IMG/VR virus record: IMGVR_UViG_3300044825_000653
Location: 1-22,662 of that record
Source: a virus
Direction: 5' to 3' (one strand)
DNA length: 22,662 nt
The notes below the pieces were generated by a model. That model had not been told where the DNA came from. It made no database searches and was given only the letters and a program-made list of their open reading frames with translations. The translations under genes and the position numbers were made by a program. Positions 5,966-12,371 of the stretch are shown piece by piece (positions within the stretch are counted from its first letter, which is position 1; the number at the start of each line of letters is the position of its first letter).

Positions 5966-6030
5966 CAGAAAAAATGTTGTTTTTTCAAATGACCCACACT
6001 ATCAACCAATGCCAGTAGGGTTATTATGAG

Positions 6031-6039
6031 TTATCCACA
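6031..6039 (+). promoter_or_regulatory. DnaA box (TTATCCACA)
   Basis: An exact match to the high-affinity E. coli-type DnaA box, lying between the GTGGGTCAT elements and the palindrome array. A single 9-mer can occur by chance, but its placement in this repeat-dense gap supports an origin or DnaA-responsive regulation. Confidence 0.55.
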
Positions 6040-6062
6040 GATTCGTTGCCATAATGCTACAT

Positions 6063-6187
6063 GTTAGTGACCACTAACCTGGCTATGTTAGTGACCACTA
6101 ACTTTGTAAGTAAGTACTCACTAACCTGGTTAGTTAGTGCTTACTAACTTGCCAGGCTGACAACCATGTAAGTGAGTGCTTACTAAC
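6063..6187. repeat. Five 16-bp palindromic repeats (GTTAGTG-NN-CACTAAC type)
   Basis: GTTAGTGACCACTAAC is at 6063-6078 and 6087-6102; variants are GTAAGTACTCACTAAC at 6110-6125, GTTAGTGCTTACTAAC at 6133-6148 and GTGAGTGCTTACTAAC at 6172-6187. The first four repeat every 23-24 bp and the fifth is 39 bp on. The right half-site ACTAAC is invariant and three copies are followed by CTGG. Dyad symmetry and phasing suggest cooperative binding of a dimeric regulator or initiator. Confidence 0.85.
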
Positions 6188-6189
6188 CT

Positions 6190-6204
6190 GGGGGGGGTGG
6201 GGGG
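6190..6204 (+). repeat. G8-T-G6 homopolymer run
   Basis: Eight G, one T, then six G, followed by CCC and further GGG runs to about 6217. It abuts the last palindrome. It could fold as a G-quadruplex or be length-variable; it is also a place where sequencing error is likely. Confidence 0.6.
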
Positions 6205-6264
6205 CCCGTGGCTGGGCGGTCGCGGTCACGGAGGTGTCAGAAGAAATTTTTTATTTTTTAAAAA

Positions 6265-6303
6265 AATGTTGGTAGCCAACATTGCCCACAAATGCGCTAA
6301 TAT
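6265..6303 (+). promoter_or_regulatory. Palindromic operator and possible -10 before small terminase
   Basis: AATGTTGG (6265-6272) and CCAACATT (6276-6283) form a perfect 8-bp inverted repeat around TAG; TAGCCAACATT also occurs at 5883-5893. Downstream TAATAT (6298-6303) could be a -10 hexamer, but there is no TTGACA-like -35; the palindrome occupies that position, as at an activator-dependent promoter. The start site would fall on or beside the ATG at 6310. Confidence 0.45.
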
Positions 6304-6309
6304 GCAGCC

Positions 6310-6759
6310 ATGTTCAAATCGATACCATTCTCACCGCGCAAAGTCGAGGCGACCGAAGCCAGGCTGCAGGCCATCTATGACGCAGCTGCCTTGGGTCTGA
6401 AGGGCGACTCGCTGGCATTAGCCGCTGGTATGTTGCCCACCGAGTTTAGACAGCTGTGCGAACTTGACCCAGCAGCGGATATGGCCGCCATGAAGGGCCG
6501 CGCCGACAGCGAGATGGAGGCCAGTGCCCACCTGCGTGAGGCAGCCCGCGCTGGCGACTCGAAAGCCGCGCTCGCTATCTTGCAGCACGCCCACGGTTGG
6601 ACAGCGCGTCAGGAGATCAGCGTCGACATCACCAACAAGATCAGCATCACGCAAGCTCTCCAGCAGGCACAAGAGCGCGTCTTGGACGGTCTGATTACGG
6701 AACAGCAACCCACCCATCTACCAACTAAAGTGACGAATGGCGCAACAGCCGATCTATGA
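6310..6759 (+). CDS. Terminase small subunit (probable)
   Basis: 149 residues, first gene of the packaging and virion operon and overlapping the large terminase by 23 nt, the standard place for the DNA-recognition subunit. The N-terminal half (ARLQAIYDAAALGLKGDSLALAAGMLPTEF, residues about 17-46) looks like a DNA-binding helical domain. ADSEMEASAHLREAARAGDSKAALAILQHAHGW is a helical segment commonly seen in phage small terminases, followed by a C-terminal helix for oligomerisation. The ATG at 6310 is the first in-frame start after a stop at 6298, and no SD precedes it, so translation may be leaderless. Identification rests on position and helical pattern more than on motif. Confidence 0.75.
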   Translation: MFKSIPFSPRKVEATEARLQAIYDAAALGLKGDSLALAAGMLPTEFRQLCELDPAADMAAMKGRADSEMEASAHLREAARAGDSKAALAILQHAHGWTARQEISVDITNKISITQALQQAQERVLDGLITEQQPTHLPTKVTNGATADL

Positions 6760-8275
6760 CGCCGAGGGCGAGCAGCTCCTAATGACGCGCCTTTGGGCGC
6801 CGACCATCGCTGACGACCCCGAAGCGTTCGTGTTGTTCGCGTTCCCGTGGGGGCAACAAAATACGCCGCTGGCTAAGTTCAAAGGCCCGCGCACCTGGCA
6901 GCGCAAGATACTGCGCAGGATAGCTAGCCACATCAAGAACAACCGAGGTCAGATCGATATGGATGCGCTGAGAACAGCGGTCGCGTCCGGTCGAGGGATT
7001 GGTAAGTCGGCGTTAGTCAGCTGGCTCGTCTTGTGGATGCTGACCACCCGCATCGGCTCCTCCGTGATCGTGAGCGCCAACAGCGAAGCGCAGCTGCGCT
7101 CAGTCACATGGGGTGAGTTGACCAAGTGGCAGGCGATGGTGATTAACAACCACTGGTGGGAGATCAGCGCGACTAAGCTGGTGCCCGCCAAGTGGCTGAC
7201 TGAACTGGTCGAGCGAGACTTGAAGAAAGGTACGCGCTACTGGGCAGCGGAGGGCAAGCTCTGGTCGGAAGAGAATCCCGACAGCTACGCCGGTGTTCAC
7301 AACCACGACGGCATGATGCTGATCTTTGATGAGGCCTCTGGTATTCCGGACGCCATCTGGTCGGTCGGTGCGGGCTTCTTTACAGAACCCATCTTAGACC
7401 GGTACTGGTTCGCCTTTTCCAACCCCCGGCGTAATCAAGGTTACTTCTACGAGTGCTTTCACGCCAAGCGTAACTTCTGGCACACGGAGAACATTGACTC
7501 GCGAACGGTCGAGGACACGGACAAGCAGATATATGAGCAGATCATTGCGGAGTATGGCGAGGATTCGCCACAGGCTAGGGTTGAGGTCTACGGTGAATTC
7601 CCATCGGCTGGCGAAGATCAGTTTATTGGTGCGTCTGCTGTCGACGATGCCGCCCAAAGGCCACGCTACAAGGACGAGACGGCGCCAATTGTTGTCGGCG
7701 TTGACCCAGCTCGCGGCGGCGCGGACGCAACCGTCATCGTCGTCCGGCAAGGACGGGATCTAATAGCGATCAAGCGGTACCACGGCGAGGACACCATGAC
7801 GACCGTTGGCCGGGTGATTGACGCCATCGAAGAGTACCGCCCGGCGCTCACCGTGATCGACGAAGGTGGTCTGGGCTACGGGGTACTTGACAGGCTAAAA
7901 GAACAGCGTTACAAGGTGCGGGGAGTGAACTTCGGATGGAAGTCGAGCAAGCCCGTCATGTGGGGCAACAAGCGCGCTGAGATGTGGGGTGCGATGCGGG
8001 ATTGGTTAAAAACAGCCAGCATCCCCAACGATAGGCAGCTAAAAGCCGACCTGACTGGCCCGATGAAAAAGCCCGACTCGTCGGGGACGATCTATCTGGA
8101 AGGCAAGAAAGAGATGAAGTCGCGTGGCCTAGCGTCACCGGACGCAGCTGACGCGCTAGCGGTGACGTTCGCGTTCCCGGTAGCTGCCCGTGAATCAAGC
8201 TACGAACGGGCGGCACGGTCAACTCCGCGAGGGTACCAGCAGACGACAGTAGCAACTGGATGGATGGGGCACTAA
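6737..8275 (+). CDS. Terminase large subunit
   Basis: 512-residue packaging motor ATPase and nuclease (P22 gp2 is 499). The ATPase half has Walker A SGRGIGKS (84-91), Walker B MMLIFDEA (193-200) and coupling motif FSNPRR (227-232). The RNase H-like nuclease half has VVGVDPARGGAD (319-330, catalytic D323), VIDEGGLGYG (373-382, D375) and SPDAADALAV (467-476, third acidic site). It cuts and translocates concatemeric DNA into the prohead through the portal encoded four genes downstream. The start overlaps the small subunit; the SD is weak, consistent with coupling. Confidence 0.95.
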   Translation: MAQQPIYDAEGEQLLMTRLWAPTIADDPEAFVLFAFPWGQQNTPLAKFKGPRTWQRKILRRIASHIKNNRGQIDMDALRTAVASGRGIGKSALVSWLVLWMLTTRIGSSVIVSANSEAQLRSVTWGELTKWQAMVINNHWWEISATKLVPAKWLTELVERDLKKGTRYWAAEGKLWSEENPDSYAGVHNHDGMMLIFDEASGIPDAIWSVGAGFFTEPILDRYWFAFSNPRRNQGYFYECFHAKRNFWHTENIDSRTVEDTDKQIYEQIIAEYGEDSPQARVEVYGEFPSAGEDQFIGASAVDDAAQRPRYKDETAPIVVGVDPARGGADATVIVVRQGRDLIAIKRYHGEDTMTTVGRVIDAIEEYRPALTVIDEGGLGYGVLDRLKEQRYKVRGVNFGWKSSKPVMWGNKRAEMWGAMRDWLKTASIPNDRQLKADLTGPMKKPDSSGTIYLEGKKEMKSRGLASPDAADALAVTFAFPVAARESSYERAARSTPRGYQQTTVATGWMGH

Positions 8276-8276
8276 G

Positions 8277-8537
8277 ATGGCGACGAAGAAAAGTGTGTCG
8301 TTAAGTGTAGGCCGGGGCGAGAAGCTGCCGGTCAGTAAAGGTGCGGGGCTGACAGCCAAGGGGCGGGAGAAGTACAACCGCGAGACGGGCTCGAACTTGA
8401 AGGCACCGGCACCGAGTCCGAAGACGAAGGCAGATGAGGGGCGCAAGAAGTCGTTCTGCGCGAGAATGGGCGCCGTGGCGGCCAAGGCTAAAGACGGCGA
8501 ACGAGCGAAAGCAGCTTTGAAAAGGTGGAAATGCTAA
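8277..8537 (+). CDS. Small basic phage protein (DUF6321-like)
   Basis: 86 residues, strongly basic, with GAGLTAKGREKYNRETGSNLKAP in the first half and SFCARMGAVAAKAKDGERAKAALKRWKC at the end. This combination recurs in small genes next to terminases of podoviruses; I associate it with DUF6321, whose function is unknown. It starts 1 nt after the terminase stop and its TAA overlaps the next ATG (TAATG), so it is cotranslated with packaging genes. The charge suggests nucleic-acid contact or a minor head component. Confidence 0.8.
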   Translation: MATKKSVSLSVGRGEKLPVSKGAGLTAKGREKYNRETGSNLKAPAPSPKTKADEGRKKSFCARMGAVAAKAKDGERAKAALKRWKC

Positions 8538-8692
8538 TGGCTACTAAACCAGGACTCTACGCAAACATTCATGCTAAACAGGCACGCATTAAGGCGGGCT
8601 CTGGCGAGAAGATGAGGAAGCCCGGCGCACCCGGCGCGCCAACCGCGAAAGATTTTAAGCAGTCTGCTAAGACGGCTAAAAAGGGGAAGTAA
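8537..8692 (+). CDS. Small Gly/Lys-rich phage protein, 51 aa
   Basis: Begins MATKPGLYANIHAKQARIKA and continues with SGEKMRKPGAPGAPTAKDFKQSAKTAKKGK. Very basic, with a Gly-Pro-Ala central stretch. The start overlaps the previous stop (TAATG at 8535-8539). Proteins with the same YANIHAK...RIKAGSGEKMRKPG pattern are frequent beside terminase and portal genes in environmental podoviruses; function unknown. The HNH insertion begins immediately downstream. Confidence 0.8.
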   Translation: MATKPGLYANIHAKQARIKAGSGEKMRKPGAPGAPTAKDFKQSAKTAKKGK

Positions 8693-8693
8693 G

Positions 8694-8704
8694 ATGCCGC
8701 TATT
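8694..8704 (+). other. Possible 5' remnant of the interrupted small gene
   Basis: ATGCCGCTATT here, with a GGGGA SD-like sequence just upstream, resembles the true start ATGCCACTCATT of the small gene at 9271 on the far side of the HNH gene. It may be the original start codon region left behind by the insertion. The reading frame that continues from it is only the antisense of the HNH gene. Confidence 0.4.
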
Positions 8705-9281
8705 CGCGGAAACCGTGCGGGGTATGCTTCATATGCTCCAGCGAATGACAGTTTGGGCACAAAACTTCCAAGTTGCTCAAGTCATTGTTTTTGCGGTTTC
8801 TGTCTTTGTGATGCACACCCAAAATTTTTTGCTCCGCGTCATACCCACAACGCTCACATTTAAGCACCATACCCCGTGCCAACATGGTTTTTCGAACCGT
8901 AGTAAACGTAGGAACCCATTTACTTTTAGCAACTTTGTTGACGCAAGCTCTCGAGCAATATTTTCTTTTTTCGGATGGCGAACTAAGAAATTTTTTTCCG
9001 CAATGAGCGCAACTATTTTCTACACTGCCTTTTTTATGCATAGCTTTGTGGTAGCATTTTGGCGAACAGTATTTGGCTTTGTTTGCGCGGCTAGCAATGT
9101 GGGTAAATTCCGTGCCACATTCATTGCAATTTGCCGTAATTTCAATTCTTGCAGCCAAAGCCATGCAACTTCTGCCGCAGTATTGCGCGGTATTTTTTCT
9201 GTATTCAGGCACCATAAAAACGTCTTTGCAATGCGCGCAAATTTTTTTATATTTAACGCGGGAGCGAGTTATGCCACTCAT
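8700..9281 (-). CDS. HNH endonuclease with three Cys-pair zinc repeats
   Basis: A probable homing-type nuclease, 193 residues. Three consecutive treble-clef-like repeats, each CxxC...YCxxxC (CAHC/YCGRSC, CNEC/YCSPKC, CAHC/YCSRAC), precede a classical HNH: CERCG, GVHHKDRNRKNNDLSNLEVLCPNCHSLEH. The cysteine pairs should bind structural zinc and recognise DNA. The ATG at 9281 is chosen over that at 9296, because GGAGG lies 8 nt before it. It is antisense to the whole late operon, more AT-rich than its neighbours, and overlaps the downstream small gene by 11 nt: the pattern of a selfish mobile insertion. Confidence 0.92.
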   Translation of the reverse strand: MSGITRSRVKYKKICAHCKDVFMVPEYRKNTAQYCGRSCMALAARIEITANCNECGTEFTHIASRANKAKYCSPKCYHKAMHKKGSVENSCAHCGKKFLSSPSEKRKYCSRACVNKVAKSKWVPTFTTVRKTMLARGMVLKCERCGYDAEQKILGVHHKDRNRKNNDLSNLEVLCPNCHSLEHMKHTPHGFRE

Positions 9282-9420
9282 TAAAAATGCCTCCAAACAA
9301 GCGTTTAGAAAAAATGTCTCCGCCGAAGCTAAGACAAAACCAATTAAACAAGCCGTAGCAATAGCTTACAGTGTTCAGCGTAAAGCTGCAAGTAAAGCTT
9401 CGGCTAAAGGCAAAAAGTAA
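9271..9420 (+). CDS. Small basic phage protein, 49 aa (HNH insertion target)
   Basis: MPLIKNASKQAFRKNVSAEA at the N-terminus, then PIKQAVAIAYSVQRKAASKA and a Lys-rich tail. MPLIK...AFxKN...KQAxAIAYSVQR is a familiar small protein of phage genomes near the portal gene; role unknown. The start follows SD GGAG by 6 nt, and its TAA overlaps the portal ATG (TAATG). Its 5' codons also carry the start codon and SD of the antisense HNH gene. Longer upstream frames are only shadows of that gene. Confidence 0.8.
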   Translation: MPLIKNASKQAFRKNVSAEAKTKPIKQAVAIAYSVQRKAASKASAKGKK

Positions 9421-11684
9421 TGGACTACACCGGCATAAATTCGGCTGCTAAAGTTGCTGCGATCGGCGGTAACCCACCCACTAAAAAGGGTGATGAGAGC
9501 GACAGCGACACGCTGGCAACCATGCGGACGCGTCTGCAAATGACGCTTTCCGCGCTGTCTGAGTCCCGTGAAGATGAACTAGATGACCTGCGCTTCTACG
9601 CAGGCTCGCCAGACAACCACTGGCAGTGGCCAGCAGACGTTCTAGCTACCCGTGGCGCGGTGCAGGGACAGACGATCAACGCCCGCCCTTGCTTGACCAT
9701 TAACAAGCTGCCCCAGCATGTCCGACAAGTCACGAACGACCAAAGACAAAACCGTCCGAGCGGCAAAGTTATACCCGCTGACGACCGCGCCGACCCCGAA
9801 GTCGCCGAAATCTACAACGGCATGGTCAGGCACATCGAGTACATCTCTGACGCCGACGTCGCCTACGACACCGCCTGCGAGAACCAAGTAAGCTACGGCG
9901 AGGGCTACATCCGCATCATCACCGAATACTGCGACGACACCACCTTCGATCAAGACATCAAGATCATGCGGGTGAGAAACTCGTTTTCGGTCTACATGGA
10001 CCCGACCATTCAAGACCCCTGCGGCGCAGACGCTAAGTGGTGTTTCATCACGGAAGACTTGCAGCGCGAAGAATACGAGCGCCTGTTCCCTGACGCGTCG
10101 CCTATTTCCAGCCTGCAAACGCTGGGTATTGGCGACCAATCGATCAGCATCTGGATCAATGAAGACACGGTGCGTATTGCCGAGTATTACTACATCGAAT
10201 ACGAAAAAGCGACACTGCACCTGTACCCTGGCAACATCACGGCTTTTGAGGGTTCGCCCGAAGCCAAGCAGTTGAAGATGATGGGCGTCAAACCCGTGCG
10301 TACTCGTCAAGTGGACGCCAAGCGGGTCAAGTGGTGCAAGACTAACGGCTACGAGTTTTTGGAAAAAAGCGACTGGGCAGGCGACTACATACCGGTTGTG
10401 CGCGTGGTTGGCAACGAATTTGAGGTCGATGGCAAGCTGTACGTGTCTGGATTGGTCAGAAATGCCAAGGATGCGCAGCGGATGTACAACTATTGGACGT
10501 CACAAGAGGCAGAAATGCTCGCTTTGGCACCAAAAGCGCCATTTATTGGCTACGGCGGCCAGTTTGAAGGCTACGAAATGCAGTGGAAGACGGCCAACAC
10601 GCAAAATTGGCCGTATTTGGAGGTAAATCCGGACGTAACGGACGGAAATGGTGCAGTGCTTCCGCTACCACAGCGCGCGCCGCCTCCGCTGCCACAAACT
10701 GGCTTGATTCAGGCCAAAATGGGCGCCTCAGACGACGTCAAATCGACCACAGGGCAGTATGATACCAGCTTGGGAGCCACCTCTAATGAGCGTTCGGGCA
10801 AGGCAATTATGGCGCGCGAGCGTCAGTCTGATACTGGCACTTATCATTACGTCGATAATCTGGCGCGGGCTATCCGGCATGTCACTCGTCAGCTGGTTGG
10901 CTTGATTCCAAAGATTTACGACACCCAGCGTGTGGCTCGCATCATCGGTCTGGACGGCGACACCGAGATGGTCAAGCTCGACCCGACTCAAGCAGAGCCA
11001 GTCAAAGAAATTAGAGACGAGAACAACCTCGTCATCGACAAGATCTACAACCCCGGCGTCGGTAAGTACGACGTGGTGGTCACGACCGGCCCGTCCTACA
11101 TGACCAAGCGTCAGGAAGCATTGGATGCGATGGGCATGATCCTGCAATCCAACCCGCAGCTCTGGCAGGTGGCTGGTGACCTGTTCATTAAGAACATGGA
11201 CTGGCCAGGCGCGCAGGAGATGGCAAAACGGTTCGAGAAGATCATCGACCCAAAGATTATGGCCGAGTCAGACGAGTCGCCTGAGATGCAGCAAGCCAAG
11301 ATGCAGATGCAGGCTATGGCGCAAGAGCTGGATCAGATGCAACAGATGCTGCAAAATGTCGGCAAGTCGATCGAAGTGCAGGACTTGGAGCGCAAGAATT
11401 TCGAGGCCGAGATCAAGGCGTATCAGGCAGAAACTCAGCGTTTGACTGCCGTATCTGGCGCTATGAACCCCGAACAAGTGCAAGAAGTCGTCATGCAAAC
11501 GCTGCGCGATGTAATGACCACGGGCGACTTGGTCATGCAGCAGCAAGGTCAAGAATTGATGGGCGACATGGCCATGCCGCAAGAAATGCAGCAAATGCCG
11601 CCTGAAATGGGTATGATTCCACCTGAATCGGCTGAAATGCCGCCAGAAATGATGAATATGCCGCCCCAGGAGCCAATGGTATGA
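9420..11684 (+). CDS. Portal protein (P22-like)
   Basis: 754 residues (P22 gp1 is 725), placed after the terminase. It forms the dodecameric ring through which DNA enters and leaves. Typical features: MRTRLQMTLSALSESREDEL helix, DDLRFYAG and WPADVLATRG (residues about 60-80), the TINKLPQHVRQVTNDQRQNRP region (about 90-115), VSYGEGYIRI, and SGKAIMARERQSDTGTYHYVDNLARAIRH in the crown/stem part. The C-terminus is a long Gln/Met helix (MQQAKMQMQAMAQELDQMQQ) then a low-complexity MPPE repeat tail, which in P22-like portals forms the barrel extending into the head. Start overlaps the previous stop (TAATG). Confidence 0.93.
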   Translation: MDYTGINSAAKVAAIGGNPPTKKGDESDSDTLATMRTRLQMTLSALSESREDELDDLRFYAGSPDNHWQWPADVLATRGAVQGQTINARPCLTINKLPQHVRQVTNDQRQNRPSGKVIPADDRADPEVAEIYNGMVRHIEYISDADVAYDTACENQVSYGEGYIRIITEYCDDTTFDQDIKIMRVRNSFSVYMDPTIQDPCGADAKWCFITEDLQREEYERLFPDASPISSLQTLGIGDQSISIWINEDTVRIAEYYYIEYEKATLHLYPGNITAFEGSPEAKQLKMMGVKPVRTRQVDAKRVKWCKTNGYEFLEKSDWAGDYIPVVRVVGNEFEVDGKLYVSGLVRNAKDAQRMYNYWTSQEAEMLALAPKAPFIGYGGQFEGYEMQWKTANTQNWPYLEVNPDVTDGNGAVLPLPQRAPPPLPQTGLIQAKMGASDDVKSTTGQYDTSLGATSNERSGKAIMARERQSDTGTYHYVDNLARAIRHVTRQLVGLIPKIYDTQRVARIIGLDGDTEMVKLDPTQAEPVKEIRDENNLVIDKIYNPGVGKYDVVVTTGPSYMTKRQEALDAMGMILQSNPQLWQVAGDLFIKNMDWPGAQEMAKRFEKIIDPKIMAESDESPEMQQAKMQMQAMAQELDQMQQMLQNVGKSIEVQDLERKNFEAEIKAYQAETQRLTAVSGAMNPEQVQEVVMQTLRDVMTTGDLVMQQQGQELMGDMAMPQEMQQMPPEMGMIPPESAEMPPEMMNMPPQEPMV

Positions 11685-12043
11685 ACGCCGCAGACTTTGT
11701 AGGTACGCTGTTTTTAGGCCGTGATGTGGCTCATTCAGTGCATCTGAACACCCGCAGCTACGCCAAACACAAGGCGCTGCAAAAGTTTTACGACGGTATT
11801 GTTGACTTAGCGGACACGTTTGCTGAAGCCTACCAAGGCAAGTATGGTCTGATTGGCCCCATTTCGTTGCAGTCTGCAAAGAAGCAGGGCAACATTGTTG
11901 AGTTTTTAGAAGACCAGCTGGACGAAATACATTCCGCGCGCTACAAGGTCGTCGATAAGGACTGCACGGCAATTCACAACATTATTGATGAAATTGAAGC
12001 GCTGTACATGTCAACGCTCTATAAATTGAAGTTTCTTGCTTGA
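11681..12043 (+). CDS. DUF5856-like small protein, 120 aa
   Basis: All-helical: DFVGTLFLGRDVAHSVHLNT, YAKHKALQKFYDGIVDLADTFAEAYQGKYG, and a C-terminal pair of helices. Conserved-looking His, Asp and Glu spread over four helices recall a ferritin-like bundle, and I associate the sequence with phage DUF5856; both are recollection and fold inference. Its ATG overlaps the portal stop (ATGA) with AGGAG 8 nt upstream, so it is coupled to the portal gene, fitting a head or DNA-protection role. Confidence 0.7.
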   Translation: MNAADFVGTLFLGRDVAHSVHLNTRSYAKHKALQKFYDGIVDLADTFAEAYQGKYGLIGPISLQSAKKQGNIVEFLEDQLDEIHSARYKVVDKDCTAIHNIIDEIEALYMSTLYKLKFLA

Positions 12044-12051
12044 GGTAAAAC

Positions 12052-12318
12052 ATGGCAAATTACACCTACATCACGGCTTCGGCCAACATTAAACCAATGG
12101 CTGGCAAGCTCAAGGGTATTTTTGTCAGTGCGGCCTCCAGCACACCGACCATTGCTGTTTATGATTCGGCAGCCGCTACGACGACCAACATTATTTTGAA
12201 TACGTTTACCCCCGTAGGCGCAACGTCGTACATGTTGCCCCTTGACGGCGCGTATGCTAAAAATGGCATTTATGTCGTTATTGGTGGTACAGTAAACGCA
12301 ACCGTACTCTACGAATAA
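12052..12318 (+). CDS. Small beta-rich structural protein, 88 aa (putative)
   Basis: Ala/Thr/Ser-rich with alternating hydrophobic residues (KLKGIFVSAASSTPTIAVYDSA, YVVIGGTVNATVLYE), predicted all beta, a composition usual for minor capsid or decoration proteins. SD GAGGT lies 5 nt before the ATG. It sits between the portal-linked gene and the scaffold. No family recognised; a role in the virion is inferred from position and composition. Confidence 0.7.
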   Translation: MANYTYITASANIKPMAGKLKGIFVSAASSTPTIAVYDSAAATTTNIILNTFTPVGATSYMLPLDGAYAKNGIYVVIGGTVNATVLYE

Positions 12319-12334
12319 TTTTTGCATTACCGTA

Positions 12335-12351
12335 CTGACGCGGTACGTCAG
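12335..12351 (+). other. Hairpin before the scaffold gene
   Basis: CTGACG and CGTCAG pair perfectly around CGGTA; TACCG/CGGTA just upstream offers an alternative pairing. There is no U tract. It ends 20 nt before the scaffold ATG and could tune translation or mRNA stability. Confidence 0.4.
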
Positions 12352-12371
12352 GGATTCTTTAGGAATCGACA

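Larger units (their letters stand above)
5662..5997. repeat. GTGGGTCAT iteron-like elements (six exact copies)
   Basis: GTGGGTCAT is at 5662-5670, 5682-5690, 5749-5757 and 5758-5766; its reverse complement ATGACCCAC is at 5704-5712 and 5989-5997. Copies 1 and 2 are 20 bp apart (two helical turns) and copies 3 and 4 are directly tandem. The copies are exact over 9 bp, so they are probably protein-binding sites, of either an initiator or a transcription factor. Confidence 0.8.
5535..6309. other. 775-bp non-coding divergent control region / candidate replication origin
   Basis: No convincing gene. It separates the leftward operon from the rightward late operon. It holds a consensus leftward promoter, six GTGGGTCAT elements in both orientations, a consensus DnaA box, five 16-bp palindromes, an 18-bp direct repeat, a terminator-like hairpin, AT-rich stretches (about 5880-5990 and 6240-6265), a G8-T-G6 run and a palindrome just before the terminase gene. 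Iterons plus a DnaA box plus AT-rich DNA is the usual composition of an origin; several repeats could instead be operators. Confidence 0.65.

Noticed and set aside
5640-6310. CRISPR array or tRNA in the repeat-rich gap
   Set aside because: Repeats are too short (9-18 bp) and irregular for CRISPR; no cloverleaf was seen.
6176-6400. Rightward 74-codon frame across the palindromes and G tract
   Set aside because: Runs through repeat DNA and overlaps the terminase start in another frame; no SD and low-complexity product.
8694-9284. Long rightward frame (196 codons) across the HNH region
   Set aside because: It is the antisense of a clear HNH endonuclease, is Phe/Cys/Ser-rich without domains, and only its first codons may be a gene remnant.
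9642-10310. Leftward frame of 222 codons in the portal gene
   Set aside because: Antisense shadow of the portal coding sequence; no SD and no recognisable protein.
11268-11972. Leftward 234-codon frame opposite the portal 3' end
   Set aside because: His/Leu/Gln-rich antisense of the MPPE and Gln-rich tail; no initiation signals.
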